From positions 27,637 to 91,636 of the forward strand of contig CAYMEK010000005.1 in the NCBI GenBank assembly GCA_964389305.1: DNA of 64,000 bases, given 5' to 3'. A program made the translations under genes and the position numbers. This DNA comes from CAYMEK01 sp964389305. Lineage in GTDB: Bacteria; Spirochaetota; Spirochaetia; SZUA-6; DRHE01. Shown here piece after piece: positions 41,839-50,119 of the stretch (its first letter is position 1; each line of letters opens with the position of its first letter). Under the pieces are notes generated by a model that saw nothing but the letters and a program-made list of their open reading frames with translations, was not told where the DNA came from and did not search any database.

Positions 41839-42540
41839 ATGAATGGAAAACGAATCCAGACGATCCTGACGGTGCTCTTTTTTGCCTTGGCTTCGGCCGC
41901 TGCGCTTTCGGCTCAAGACAGAGAAATCGCAAAAGTCGAGGAGGCGATCGCAGCGTTCAACGAGATCACCGCCATTACCGACAAAACCATTCCCGACTTT
42001 CTACTGCTGGACGCCCAGGGCATCGCCATTATCCCGGGAGTATTGAAAGTCGGCTTCGTTCTCGGAGGCCAGCACGGCAAGGGACTCCTGTTGCTGCCGG
42101 ATGAGAAAGGCGGCTGGAGCAACCCGGTCTTCATCACCCTGTCCGGAGGCAGCGTCGGCTGGCAGATAGGCGCCCAATCCACCGATATCGTACTGGTATT
42201 CAAAACCAAGAAGAGTGTCGAAGGGGTCCTGCGAGGCAAGTTCACCCTCGGGGTGGACGTGGCTGCCGCCGCCGGACCGGTCGGCCGCCGGGCCAACGCC
42301 AGCACAGATCTGGAGCTCAAGGCGGAGATCTACTCCTATTCCCGCAGCCGGGGATTCTTCGCCGGGCTGAGCCTGGACGGGGCCGTGCTGCAGATCGACG
42401 ACCAGGCCAACGCCGCCTTCTATGACACCGCCTCCATCAGCCCGCAGGATATCCTGGAAGGCAAGAATCTGAGGTCCCCCGCCGCGGCGGTGAAATTGAG
42501 ACAGGCCGTTCAGGACTACCTGGATTCCATCGATCGCTGA
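41839..42540 (+). CDS. Secreted SYLF/YSC84-domain lipid-binding protein
   Basis: A 233-residue protein with a Sec signal (FFALASAAALSAQ) and one SYLF domain, from KTIPDFLLLDAQGIAIIPGV to AEIYSYSRSRGFFAGLSLDGAVL, the family's best-known block. The family binds phosphoinositides in eukaryotes; the bacterial members are secreted or periplasmic and poorly characterised. The ATG at 41839 follows GTGAGGG. It lies 19 bases after hsp20 and may be co-transcribed, which would hint at an envelope-stress role; this is only context. Confidence 0.82.
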   Translation: MNGKRIQTILTVLFFALASAAALSAQDREIAKVEEAIAAFNEITAITDKTIPDFLLLDAQGIAIIPGVLKVGFVLGGQHGKGLLLLPDEKGGWSNPVFITLSGGSVGWQIGAQSTDIVLVFKTKKSVEGVLRGKFTLGVDVAAAAGPVGRRANASTDLELKAEIYSYSRSRGFFAGLSLDGAVLQIDDQANAAFYDTASISPQDILEGKNLRSPAAAVKLRQAVQDYLDSIDR

Positions 42541-42547
42541 AGCGGTT

Positions 42548-43837
42548 TCAGCGCCGCGAGGAGAGGCGCCGGGGATTTTCCACCGTCTCCTTGGCAAAGC
42601 GCAGGATTCCAGCAGCGGCCGTCCCCAGCAGAGCTCCCCCGATGTAGAAGGGCAGGTGGAAGTCCACTGCTCCCAAAAAGCCGGCGATCAGCGGGCCCAC
42701 AGCGATCCCCAGCCCAAAGCCCATGGTCACGATGCTGGCCTTTCTCCCCTCCTGTCCGGAAGCGGAGAGATCACCCGCCAGTGCAAAGGCAGGCGCCGCG
42801 ATCGCCGCCGCCCCCAATCCCTGGAGGATCTGTAAACCCACCAGGGTGAGAGTGGAGCCGGCGAAGCTCAAGCCGACTGTCACCGGCGCCATCAACAGCA
42901 GCCCGGCCGTTATCGGTGGTTTCCGGCCGATGCGGTCGGAAAGCCGCCCCAGGGGAATCTGAAACACGAGGCGGCTGGCCATCATCGCACTGAAGGCCAG
43001 CCCGAAAGTGGAGGCGCTCTGTCCGATTCGAGCGTTTATCTGGTTTTCGAGGGTGATGACCATGCTGAACGCGATGGCCATGGCTAGAGTGGCGAATCCC
43101 GCAGCGGCAATCGTGGAGCTGATCAGGGACAGATCGATGATCCGAACTCTGGGAGCCGGGGAGGCGCGGCGCCCGAAGGTCCCGCCGGCGCGGGACCCCT
43201 GATCCGCCTGGTCCCCTCCTCCAGCAGGCCGCCGCCCCCCGCTGTCGCCGTCTTTGACTAATTTCAGGACCATCAGGAATCCCAAGAAAATAAAAGCTCC
43301 TCCTACGAAAAAAGAGGCATTGAAGCTGATGTGATCATACAGCAGGCCGCCGAGCAGCGGTCCGATCGAAAAACCCGCCATCCTGAAGGTGGTGTACGTT
43401 CCCATCGACAGGCCCCGGGTCTCCCGGCGCGTAGAACCGGCCATCAGGGCAAGGGAAGCCGGTACGGTTAATGCCAGCCCGACTCCTTGAAATCCCCGCA
43501 AGAGGACAAGCCCAAGAAAACGGCCGGCCAGGGCAAAACCGAAAGTCCCCGCCGCCATGACCGCCAGCCCGAACAATACCAGAGTCTTGTGGCGGCCCAG
43601 CCGGTCTCCCAGGCCGCCCATCACCGGCTGCAGGAAGGCGTTGACCAGTCCATAGATGGAAATCAGAACGCCGATGCGGCTGGCGGTGGCCAGCGGAAAA
43701 AGCGGTGCGGGAAGCTTGGCCACGAACAACGGAATGATGACGAACAGGATGCTGTTCCCCAGTGCGTCGCCGAAGCGCGCCACCGAAAGCGCGAGAACCG
43801 TGTCGCTTATGCCGAGCTTTCTGCCAAGGTTGTTCAT
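42548..43837 (-). CDS. MFS transporter
   Basis: A protein of about 429 residues with twelve predicted helices. The MFS signature GGLGDRLGRHKTLVLFG follows helix 2, and QIPLGRLSDRIGRKPPI is its counterpart in the second half. A charged linker with many Gly, Arg and Asp residues (about 190-240) separates the halves. This is a drug/metabolite efflux-type MFS (DHA1-like), substrate unknown. The ATG at 43837 is used, but no good ribosome site precedes it, so the exact start is uncertain; the assembly gap begins 45 bases further upstream. Convergent with the SYLF gene. Confidence 0.83.
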   Translation of the reverse strand: MNNLGRKLGISDTVLALSVARFGDALGNSILFVIIPLFVAKLPAPLFPLATASRIGVLISIYGLVNAFLQPVMGGLGDRLGRHKTLVLFGLAVMAAGTFGFALAGRFLGLVLLRGFQGVGLALTVPASLALMAGSTRRETRGLSMGTYTTFRMAGFSIGPLLGGLLYDHISFNASFFVGGAFIFLGFLMVLKLVKDGDSGGRRPAGGGDQADQGSRAGGTFGRRASPAPRVRIIDLSLISSTIAAAGFATLAMAIAFSMVITLENQINARIGQSASTFGLAFSAMMASRLVFQIPLGRLSDRIGRKPPITAGLLLMAPVTVGLSFAGSTLTLVGLQILQGLGAAAIAAPAFALAGDLSASGQEGRKASIVTMGFGLGIAVGPLIAGFLGAVDFHLPFYIGGALLGTAAAGILRFAKETVENPRRLSSRR

Positions 43838-43882
43838 GATCAGAAGGTACAATATTATGACGGCAATCGTCCAATCCGGGGC

Positions 43883-43982
43883 NNNNNNNNNNNNNNNNNN
43901 NNNNNNNNNNNNNNNNNNNNNNNNNNNNNNNNNNNNNNNNNNNNNNNNNNNNNNNNNNNNNNNNNNNNNNNNNNNNNNNNNN
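43883..43982. other. Assembly gap (100 N)
   Basis: Exactly 100 unknown bases, the usual placeholder for a scaffold join, so the true length is unknown. It lies between the MFS gene start and the end of the AraR-like gene; regulatory sequence or a short gene may be missing. Confidence 0.95.
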
Positions 43983-44022
43983 GGCCGATATGGCCCGGCA
44001 GACGTTCAGGCTCAGCCCTCTC

Positions 44023-45102
44023 TCAAGCTGGCCGGCAGGAGCTCCGCTCCACCAGCTCGGGCTGATAGGTAAAGCGGGGCTTGTCCGCCTTACCCAGGAT
44101 CATGTCGAGCATCAACTGGGCAGCACGGCCGCCCATTTCCTCCTTGGGATGGTTGATCGAGGTGAGCCGGGGACGGGAAGCTGCGGCCAGGTGGGAGTTG
44201 TCGTAACCGATGATGGAAACATCACGCGGGACCTCCAGATCCGCATCCACTATCGCTTCGATCGCCTTGAGAGCGATCTCGTCATTGTAGCAGACGATCG
44301 CGGTGGGCGGATTGGCTTTCTGCAGGAGGTAGCGGGTATACTGGTAGGGAAAAGAGAATAGCTGCTCGGTACCGTAGTTGCCGATGAAATCCCTTGGAAC
44401 CGGACAACCCGCTTCTCTCATCGCCCGCAGGAATCCCTCCTGCCGCCGTACCCCTTGCAGGTCGTCCGCCTTGAAAATCCCGGCCAGGCGGCGATGCCCC
44501 TGCTCGAGCACGTACCGTGTGGCCATGAAGCCTCCGGCTTCATCGTCTATCACCACGTAGGCGGGATCCATTTCTCTGTAGGCCGCATGCAGGAAAATAT
44601 AGGGTATCTTTCTTCTGTCCAGCTCGGTAAAGTAGTCCCGATTGGCGTTGTACTCAGCGCTTCGGGTCGGCTCGATAATCAATCCGGCAATATCATGGTT
44701 AAGAATGTTGTCCAGGAACTGCGTTTCCTTTTTTCTGTCGTTCCAGGTATTGGCCAGGATCAGAATATAGCCGGCGGAGCTCAAAGTCTTTTCGATTCCG
44801 CGAATGATGGAAGGGAAGATATAATTCGAGATATAGGTGGTGAGAACGGCGATCGTCTTGCCGTTGCCCTTCTCTCGGAGGCTGCAGAACGTTCCGCGTC
44901 CCTGCTCCCGGAATATCCAACCCTCATGTTCCAGCTCGCCGAAGGCTTTGCGCACCGTATGGCGGCTCAGGCGGAACCTGCGCACCAAATCGGTCTCGGA
45001 GGGCAGTTTCTGTCCCGGAGAGATCTCTCCGCTGCGTATCTGCTTTTTAAGATACTCTTTTAGCTGATGATATTTCGGCAAGAGACTGTTAAGATCGATC
45101 AT
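44023..45102 (-). CDS. AraR-like regulator (GntR DNA-binding domain plus LacI-type sensor domain)
   Basis: A 359-residue chimera. Residues 1-75 are a GntR winged helix (PKYHQLKEYLKKQIRSGEI, then PSETDLVRRFRLSRHTVRKAF and EGWIFREQGRGTF), and the rest is a LacI/RbsB-type sugar-binding domain (IAVLTTYISNYIFPSIIRGI, GYDNSHLAAASRPRLTSI). That combination defines the AraR family. It is divergent from an ABC sugar importer whose promoter carries a TGTACGTACA palindrome, very like the AraR operator of Bacillus, so it most likely represses the importer until an arabinose-like sugar or its derivative binds. The ATG at 45102 is used with a weak ribosome site. Confidence 0.87.
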   Translation of the reverse strand: MIDLNSLLPKYHQLKEYLKKQIRSGEISPGQKLPSETDLVRRFRLSRHTVRKAFGELEHEGWIFREQGRGTFCSLREKGNGKTIAVLTTYISNYIFPSIIRGIEKTLSSAGYILILANTWNDRKKETQFLDNILNHDIAGLIIEPTRSAEYNANRDYFTELDRRKIPYIFLHAAYREMDPAYVVIDDEAGGFMATRYVLEQGHRRLAGIFKADDLQGVRRQEGFLRAMREAGCPVPRDFIGNYGTEQLFSFPYQYTRYLLQKANPPTAIVCYNDEIALKAIEAIVDADLEVPRDVSIIGYDNSHLAAASRPRLTSINHPKEEMGGRAAQLMLDMILGKADKPRFTYQPELVERSSCRPA

Positions 45103-45248
45103 GGCCGCTCGCTGTTTCGCTGGTGGGGTGAGCCGTCTCCTAAAGAACCAAATCAGGCGATAAATACTGTACCGGGAGCCCGGCCCCAAACGGGCGGGGG
45201 GTACCTCACTCCCTGGCGATAGCTAATCCTTAGCACAAAAACGATACC

Positions 45249-45305
45249 TTGACAATAAACGACAATAGCATAAAATGGTTTGCAAATGTACGTACAACCG
45301 TACAA
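45249..45305 (+). promoter_or_regulatory. Importer promoter with AraR-like operator
   Basis: TTGACA (45249-45254), 16 bases and TAAAAT (45271-45276) form a good sigma70 promoter. The perfect palindrome TGTACGTACA (45287-45296), within AAATGTACGTACAA, sits over the expected start point, and a half-site CGTACAA follows (45299-45305). It resembles AraR boxes and fits repression by the divergent AraR-like gene. Confidence 0.78.
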
Positions 45306-45337
45306 GAATCCAAACTAATAGCTAAGGAGGTCAAGCT

Positions 45338-46663
45338 ATGATGAAAAAAGCGCTCATCGTGGTTGTATGCGCCAGCCTGTTTCTCACTTTGGGCTTGTTC
45401 GCAGGCGGGCAAAAGGAGGCCGGGGCGAAAGTCCGGCTTTCTTTTTGGAACATGCCCTTCGTGACCCAGGAGGTTTCACCGGAGTATGTACAGCAATGGG
45501 AACAAGACGTAGTGACGGCTATACCCGGCGCCACGGTGGACACCTTCTACGGTCCCGGTAAATACAAGGACCAGAGAGACAAGTTCCTGCTGCAGGCCAA
45601 AAGCGGCACTCCGGATGTCATCGAGGGCCTGCTCGAGGATACGGCTGTGTATGTTCAGAAGGGACTCATCGAGCCGCTGGACGAACGTTTCGCCGCCTGG
45701 GCGGACAGCAGCCAGTTCGTAGAGAGCACCCTGGCTCCCTTGAGGATCGGCGGTAAGCTGTACGGGATCCCGTACAATACCAACGCCCGGGCCATGATCT
45801 ATCGAAAAGATCTATTCGCGCAGTACAATCTCAAGGTTCCGACCACCTGGCGCGAGCTGGTGATCACAGCCAGGAAGATCACCGAATTGACGGGCGGCCA
45901 GACCCACGGTTTCTACGTGTGCACCGAGGTTGGAGGTCCTCGAGCAGCCCAGGAATTTATCTCCTGGTACTATCAGGTCAGCGGCAGAAAGAACCTCTTC
46001 GAGGTCAGTGGGGACCAGACCACGTTCAACGGCACCGTCGACCAGTTCGAGAAGGTGCTCACCCTCTACGACGAGCTGTTCCGACCGGTCCAGTATCCCG
46101 CCTGCGATCCCAATGTCCGGGGAACCGGCTGGCCGGTGGAAGACCCCGGCTACGTGGCGGGTAAATGGGCCATGGCTCCCATGGGACCCTGGCTGTGGGG
46201 CAGGAGAGACGAAAGCGACATCGCCCGGGATATCCTGGAAAAAAAGACCGCCATTACGTCTCTGCCCGTGCTAGAAGGGGGAACCCCGGCGACCTACCTG
46301 GAAGTCAAGCCCATCATGATGAACGCCTTCTCCAAGGACAAGGACTTGGCCTGGGAACTGATGAAGTACATCACCTCCAAGGAGAAGATGGCAGATTGGC
46401 TGGCCGAGTCCGGTGGGATCCCCGCCCGTAAAGACTCGCTGCAGATGGACGTGTTCACCAAGAGCGACATCGGTTGGTGGATCCAGGGTTTCGCCAACGA
46501 GCTGCCTAAGTCGGTGACCATGGCTCCGATCAACTGGGGCCCGGTGAGCGAGGCCAACCTGCGGGCTGTCAACTTCGTCATCTACGATGAGAAGTCGCCG
46601 AGGGAGGCGGCTCAATGGCTGTACGACCGGATCATGGAGCTGAAAGCGAACAACGAGCTGTAG
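45338..46663 (+). CDS. Extracellular solute-binding protein (family 1) of a CUT1 sugar importer
   Basis: A 441-residue binding protein with a signal peptide ending LGLFAGGQKEAGA and the MalE/UgpB-like family 1 fold: VRLSFWNMPFV, AKSGTPDVIEG, GGKLYGIPYNTNARAMIYRKDL and the hinge-domain KWAMAPMGPWLWG. Its gene follows AAGGAGG and the AraR-like operator. Family 1 proteins bind oligosaccharides or phosphorylated glycerol derivatives; the regulator suggests an arabinose-containing sugar. A strong terminator follows the gene, separating it from the permeases. Confidence 0.9.
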   Translation: MMKKALIVVVCASLFLTLGLFAGGQKEAGAKVRLSFWNMPFVTQEVSPEYVQQWEQDVVTAIPGATVDTFYGPGKYKDQRDKFLLQAKSGTPDVIEGLLEDTAVYVQKGLIEPLDERFAAWADSSQFVESTLAPLRIGGKLYGIPYNTNARAMIYRKDLFAQYNLKVPTTWRELVITARKITELTGGQTHGFYVCTEVGGPRAAQEFISWYYQVSGRKNLFEVSGDQTTFNGTVDQFEKVLTLYDELFRPVQYPACDPNVRGTGWPVEDPGYVAGKWAMAPMGPWLWGRRDESDIARDILEKKTAITSLPVLEGGTPATYLEVKPIMMNAFSKDKDLAWELMKYITSKEKMADWLAESGGIPARKDSLQMDVFTKSDIGWWIQGFANELPKSVTMAPINWGPVSEANLRAVNFVIYDEKSPREAAQWLYDRIMELKANNEL

Positions 46664-46705
46664 AATAAATAGCTCCGATCGAACGAGATCGCCTGCCGGC
46701 AAAGG

Positions 46706-46750
46706 AATGGGGCTGTACCCGCCCGTTCGGGGCAGTCCCATTTTTTTATT
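46706..46750 (+). terminator. Intrinsic terminator after the binding-protein gene
   Basis: AATGGGGCTG (46706-46715) pairs with CAGTCCCATT (46733-46742) with a single G-U pair, a CCCG/CGGG inner stem stands in the loop, and a TTTTTTTATT tail follows. Transcription of the binding-protein gene should end here in most rounds. Confidence 0.85.
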
Positions 46751-46762
46751 CGAGTTAGCTCG

Positions 46763-46790
46763 TTGACAGGTTGGCCCTGTACGCTAATAT
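46763..46790 (+). promoter_or_regulatory. Separate promoter for the permease genes
   Basis: TTGACA (46763-46768), 16 bases and TAATAT (46785-46790). The permease ATG at 46801 lies only about ten bases after the -10 box, so the transcript would carry a leader of a few bases at most and no Shine-Dalgarno site. Confidence 0.65.
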
Positions 46791-46800
46791 AGACTGCAGA

Positions 46801-47670
46801 ATGAGCGAGACCAGGAAGGGACTCTTTCTCATTGTACCGGCCCTGTTGATCATGTCCCTGTTCACCCTTTATCCGCTTCTGGACGGCATCCGCATGGCCT
46901 TTACCAACCTGCACCTGCTCAAGGACACGGTGGCCTACGTCGGTTTGTCCAACTTCAGAAGGATCCTGACCGACGAGATCTTCTGGGTCTCGCTCTACCA
47001 CTCGCTGATCCTTACGGTGTGCGTTGTTTTGCTGCAGTTCGTTCTCGGGCTGGTGCTGGCCTGGGCCATGAAGCAAAGACTTCCCGGGATGGCGCTGTTC
47101 AAGAGCATCATCATGGCCAGTTGGGTCATTCCCGTGGCGGCTACGGTCATCATGTTCAAGTTCATGGCCCAGCCGGATATCGGCTTGATCAACATTATAT
47201 TCAAGCTGCTCGGGTTCAAGCACCTGAACCGCTACTGGCTGGGCGACCTTCACGCAGCGCTGCCCTTCATCATCTTGCTTCATCTGTGGAGAAATGTACC
47301 CTTTTACGGCGTTGCCTTTCTGGCCGCCATGCAGGCCATACCGAATAGCTACTATGAGGCCGCCGAGATCGACGGGGCGGGCGCCTGGAGCAAGTTCCTC
47401 CGCATCACCCTGCCCGGAATCCGCAGCATGATCATCGTGATGGTGACTATCCACGTGCTGTGGACCTTCAATAACTTCGATTTCGTCTACCTGGCTACCG
47501 GGGGGGGACCGGTAGACGCTACCGACGTCCTGCCGGTGTACGTGTACCGCCAGTGCTGGAACAGCTACACGGTGGGCTACGGGGCGGCGATCGGCACTGT
47601 CATGCTCGCCATCCTCATGGTGTACTTCATCATCTATATTCGTATCTACGAAAAGCGGGTGGGTGCCTGA
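46801..47670 (+). CDS. CUT1 sugar ABC permease 1 (MalF type)
   Basis: A 289-residue permease with six helices, the MalF-like opening KGLFLIVPALLIMSLFTLYP and the EAA loop NSYYEAAEIDGAGAWSKFLRITLP. GPVDATDVLPVYVYR near the end is typical of family 1 permeases. The ATG at 46801 is the first start after the promoter. It overlaps the second permease by one base (TGATG). No ATPase gene follows, so the pair must borrow an MsmX/MalK-type ATPase encoded elsewhere. Confidence 0.88.
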   Translation: MSETRKGLFLIVPALLIMSLFTLYPLLDGIRMAFTNLHLLKDTVAYVGLSNFRRILTDEIFWVSLYHSLILTVCVVLLQFVLGLVLAWAMKQRLPGMALFKSIIMASWVIPVAATVIMFKFMAQPDIGLINIIFKLLGFKHLNRYWLGDLHAALPFIILLHLWRNVPFYGVAFLAAMQAIPNSYYEAAEIDGAGAWSKFLRITLPGIRSMIIVMVTIHVLWTFNNFDFVYLATGGGPVDATDVLPVYVYRQCWNSYTVGYGAAIGTVMLAILMVYFIIYIRIYEKRVGA

Positions 47671-48515
47671 TGAGCACGAAATCCAGAAGCAGGCTGATCA
47701 CCACCGTACTGGCCTACCTGGTGGTTCTGTTCTCCCTGCTGTTCTTCCTCCTGCCCATGCTGTGGATCATCTATACCTCTTTTCGCACCCAGGCCTCGAT
47801 CTTCACCGGCAAGGTGATCCCTCCGCCGGATGAGTTCACCCTGGATAACTACCGGACCATTTTCTCGGTAACCGATTTTCCCCGTTACTTCCTGAACTCT
47901 TTCCAGATCGCCACCCTGGTGACCCTGACCTCCCTGGCTTGTTCGATCGCCGGGGCTTACGGGTTGAGCCGCTTCGACATTCGCGGGAAAAACCTGCTGA
48001 TCACGGGCATTTTCTCCACCCAGATGTTCCCCCAGGTGCTGCTCATCATACCCTTGTATCTGGTGATTTTCCACCTGCTCTTGCTCGACCGGGTGATAGG
48101 GGTGGTGTTGGGCCATATCATCCTGGTTCTTCCCTTTCAGATCTGGATGCTCAAAGGATACTTCGACAGCATTCCCAAGGACATCGACGACTCGGCCAGG
48201 ATAGACGGATGCACTATCCTGCAGCGCCTGCTGCAGGTTGTGCTGCCCGTGGCCGCCCCTGGCATCATGGTGGCCGCCTTCTTCTCCTTCGTGGTTTCCT
48301 GGGGGGATTACCTGATCGTTTCCATCATCAGCCAGAGCGAGCGAACCGCCACGGTTACGCTGGTCATACAGAGGCTCTCTTCGGCCCTGCTCATCCGCTG
48401 GGGCCAGGTCGCCGCCGCCACCGTGCTGACAATCGTTCCGACGATTATCCTTTTCTCATTCGTCCAAAACCGTCTGGTGGAAGGATTGACCGCCGGTGCA
48501 ATCAAGGAACAGTAG
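47670..48515 (+). CDS. CUT1 sugar ABC permease 2 (MalG type)
   Basis: A 281-residue permease with an EAA loop IPKDIDDSARIDGCTILQRLLQVVLP (MalG pattern) and LLPMLWIIYTSFRTQ at the N-terminus. The start at 47670 overlaps the preceding stop, and a longer frame upstream is only a shadow of permease 1. It ends the importer unit, 12 bases before the convergent chemoreceptor gene. Confidence 0.88.
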   Translation: MSTKSRSRLITTVLAYLVVLFSLLFFLLPMLWIIYTSFRTQASIFTGKVIPPPDEFTLDNYRTIFSVTDFPRYFLNSFQIATLVTLTSLACSIAGAYGLSRFDIRGKNLLITGIFSTQMFPQVLLIIPLYLVIFHLLLLDRVIGVVLGHIILVLPFQIWMLKGYFDSIPKDIDDSARIDGCTILQRLLQVVLPVAAPGIMVAAFFSFVVSWGDYLIVSIISQSERTATVTLVIQRLSSALLIRWGQVAAATVLTIVPTIILFSFVQNRLVEGLTAGAIKEQ

Positions 48516-48527
48516 CGTCTCGAGCGC

Positions 48528-49726
48528 TCAGATGTCCTCCGTCTCCAGAGGTCGCTCCAGCTCTTCCTCCACCGCCGGTTGATCCTCGGCGGCGGTGGAA
48601 ACATCCTCTTCCAGGGCGCCGCCCTCCTCCTCCTGGCTCAGAACCTCCAGTTGGGGAACCTCCTGCCNNNNNNNNNNNNNNNNNNNNNNNNNNNNNNNNN
48701 NNNNNNNNNNNNNNNNNNNNNNNNNNNNNNNNNNNNNNNNNNNNNNNNNNNNNNNNNNNNNNNNNNNGAGGCGATGAGCGCCGGCTCCCCGCCAACCCGC
48801 CTCAGAATGTTGCGCGCGATGAGGAATAACACCAGACCGGCTACAGCCAGCATCGCCACACCCCCGCCCACGAACATAAAAGTCATCCGCTGCAGCGAGG
48901 CATCCACTGCCGCTTTAGCTTCCGTCATCTCTCGTTTGGCAGAATTAAGGGTGGAGTTAACGAGTCTCTGGATCAACGCAGCGGCTTCTTTCGTATCCCT
49001 GGTCGCCTGAGCAATCCGGAAGTTCTTGGCATATAGATCGTCGAAAGAGAACTTGTACCGGTTAAACAGGTCTAACAGCGCGGCATGCGTAGAAGCGCTG
49101 AGAGTGATTGGGTCAATCTTTTCCTTTAACGATCTGATCTGCGCATTTACGCCTTCGGCATTTGCCTGATCTTCATGCCGCAGGTAATCCTGTTCATGCC
49201 GACGCAGCAGCAGGTAGTCGGGTCTCAACGCCGGGTAGGTGCTGATTTTCTCTTCCAATTCGCGGGCCACCTTCCGAAATGCTCCTTGCAGTCCTTCCTC
49301 CTCGCTGAGACCCTTGACGGCCCACGAGTCCGCTACTGTGGCGAACGCTTTCTTGTAGCTGGCGATGGCAAAGATAAGAGCATCCCAGTTATTTTCCTTG
49401 ATCTCGCCTTGTATCGGCTTCCTTTGATCCCGGATGGTATTCACCCATCCGGACACCACATCACAGGACTGCTTCACTTCGAGGGCAAAGACCGGTTCTT
49501 TGCTAAGGAAAAAATCCCGTTCCTTTTTTTGTGTTTCCTGCATATCGTTGTTTATCTTGTAGGCGAGATCAGTCTGCTGCTCCTTAGCTGCGAACAGTTC
49601 TGCGTAGGAGGATTGAATACTCTGGTTCAAGATAATCGTGCCTACCAGTAAGGCGCCGTAGGAAACCAGAATCAACAGAAACGTCACACCGATCTGCAAG
49701 GACATCCGCATTCCTCTCATTCTCAT
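48528..49726 (-). CDS. Methyl-accepting chemotaxis protein, interrupted by assembly gap
   Basis: The N-terminal 319 residues are readable: MRMRGMRMSLQIGVTFLLILV with the first helix, a helical periplasmic domain of about 260 residues and a second helix ending FLIARNILRRVGGEPALIA, where the HAMP domain begins. A 100-N gap then replaces the rest. On its far side the gene resumes with an acidic tail, QEVPQLEVLSQEEEGG through PLETEDI and TGA at 48528-48530. The two pieces are in different frames across 100 N, so the true gap is not 100 bases; the missing HAMP and signalling domain would be about 1 kb. The ATG at 49726 follows AAGGAG. Last gene of the chemotaxis operon. Confidence 0.8.
48668..48767. 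other. Assembly gap (100 N) inside a chemoreceptor gene
   Basis: A placeholder run of exactly 100 N. It falls where the highly conserved signalling domain of the receptor should be, a region repeated in every chemoreceptor gene of the genome, which would explain a collapsed assembly. Confidence 0.95.
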
Positions 49727-49825
49727 ATGCTCACTCCTTCGCGGACTCATAAAGTTTAGGAGGTATGTATGTGAGCTGAACATCATCGTAATAACGGCCA
49801 TGTTTCGAGATTTTTTTCATGAGAT

Positions 49826-50119
49826 TTATTTATCGTGGTTCGGATGTTCCGCCACCCGCTTGGCGCCGGCTTTAAGAGCAAGGTCAATCTCTATGGTTAC
49901 CTTCTTCTCCCTCGCCGGATTAGGTACAAAGGGATCCAGAAGAGAGGTACCGTACATTGGTGTAACGTGGTTCAGGACATAGGCCAGCAGGTCAAGAACA
50001 CACTGCTCACAGTGGCAAAAATCCTCTCGCTCTGCCAGAAACTTCTCGATTCGGGCAAATACCATTTCCGCGCTTCGATTGCGCAGGTGGCCGAGATCGT
50101 AATACTCCGCCAGGCTCAT
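49826..50119 (-). CDS. comFB: ComFB-family protein
   Basis: A 97-residue protein matching the late-competence ComFB family: the core is CHCEQCVLDLLAYVLNHVTP, with the paired cysteines and the MYGTSL that follows. ComFB proteins have recently been reported as cyclic-dinucleotide (c-di-GMP/c-di-AMP) receptors in cyanobacteria and other bacteria. It overlaps the cheB stop by four bases (ATGA) and precedes a chemoreceptor, so it is part of the chemotaxis operon and may feed second-messenger levels into motility; that role is inferred from context. Confidence 0.82.
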   Translation of the reverse strand: MSLAEYYDLGHLRNRSAEMVFARIEKFLAEREDFCHCEQCVLDLLAYVLNHVTPMYGTSLLDPFVPNPAREKKVTIEIDLALKAGAKRVAEHPNHDK

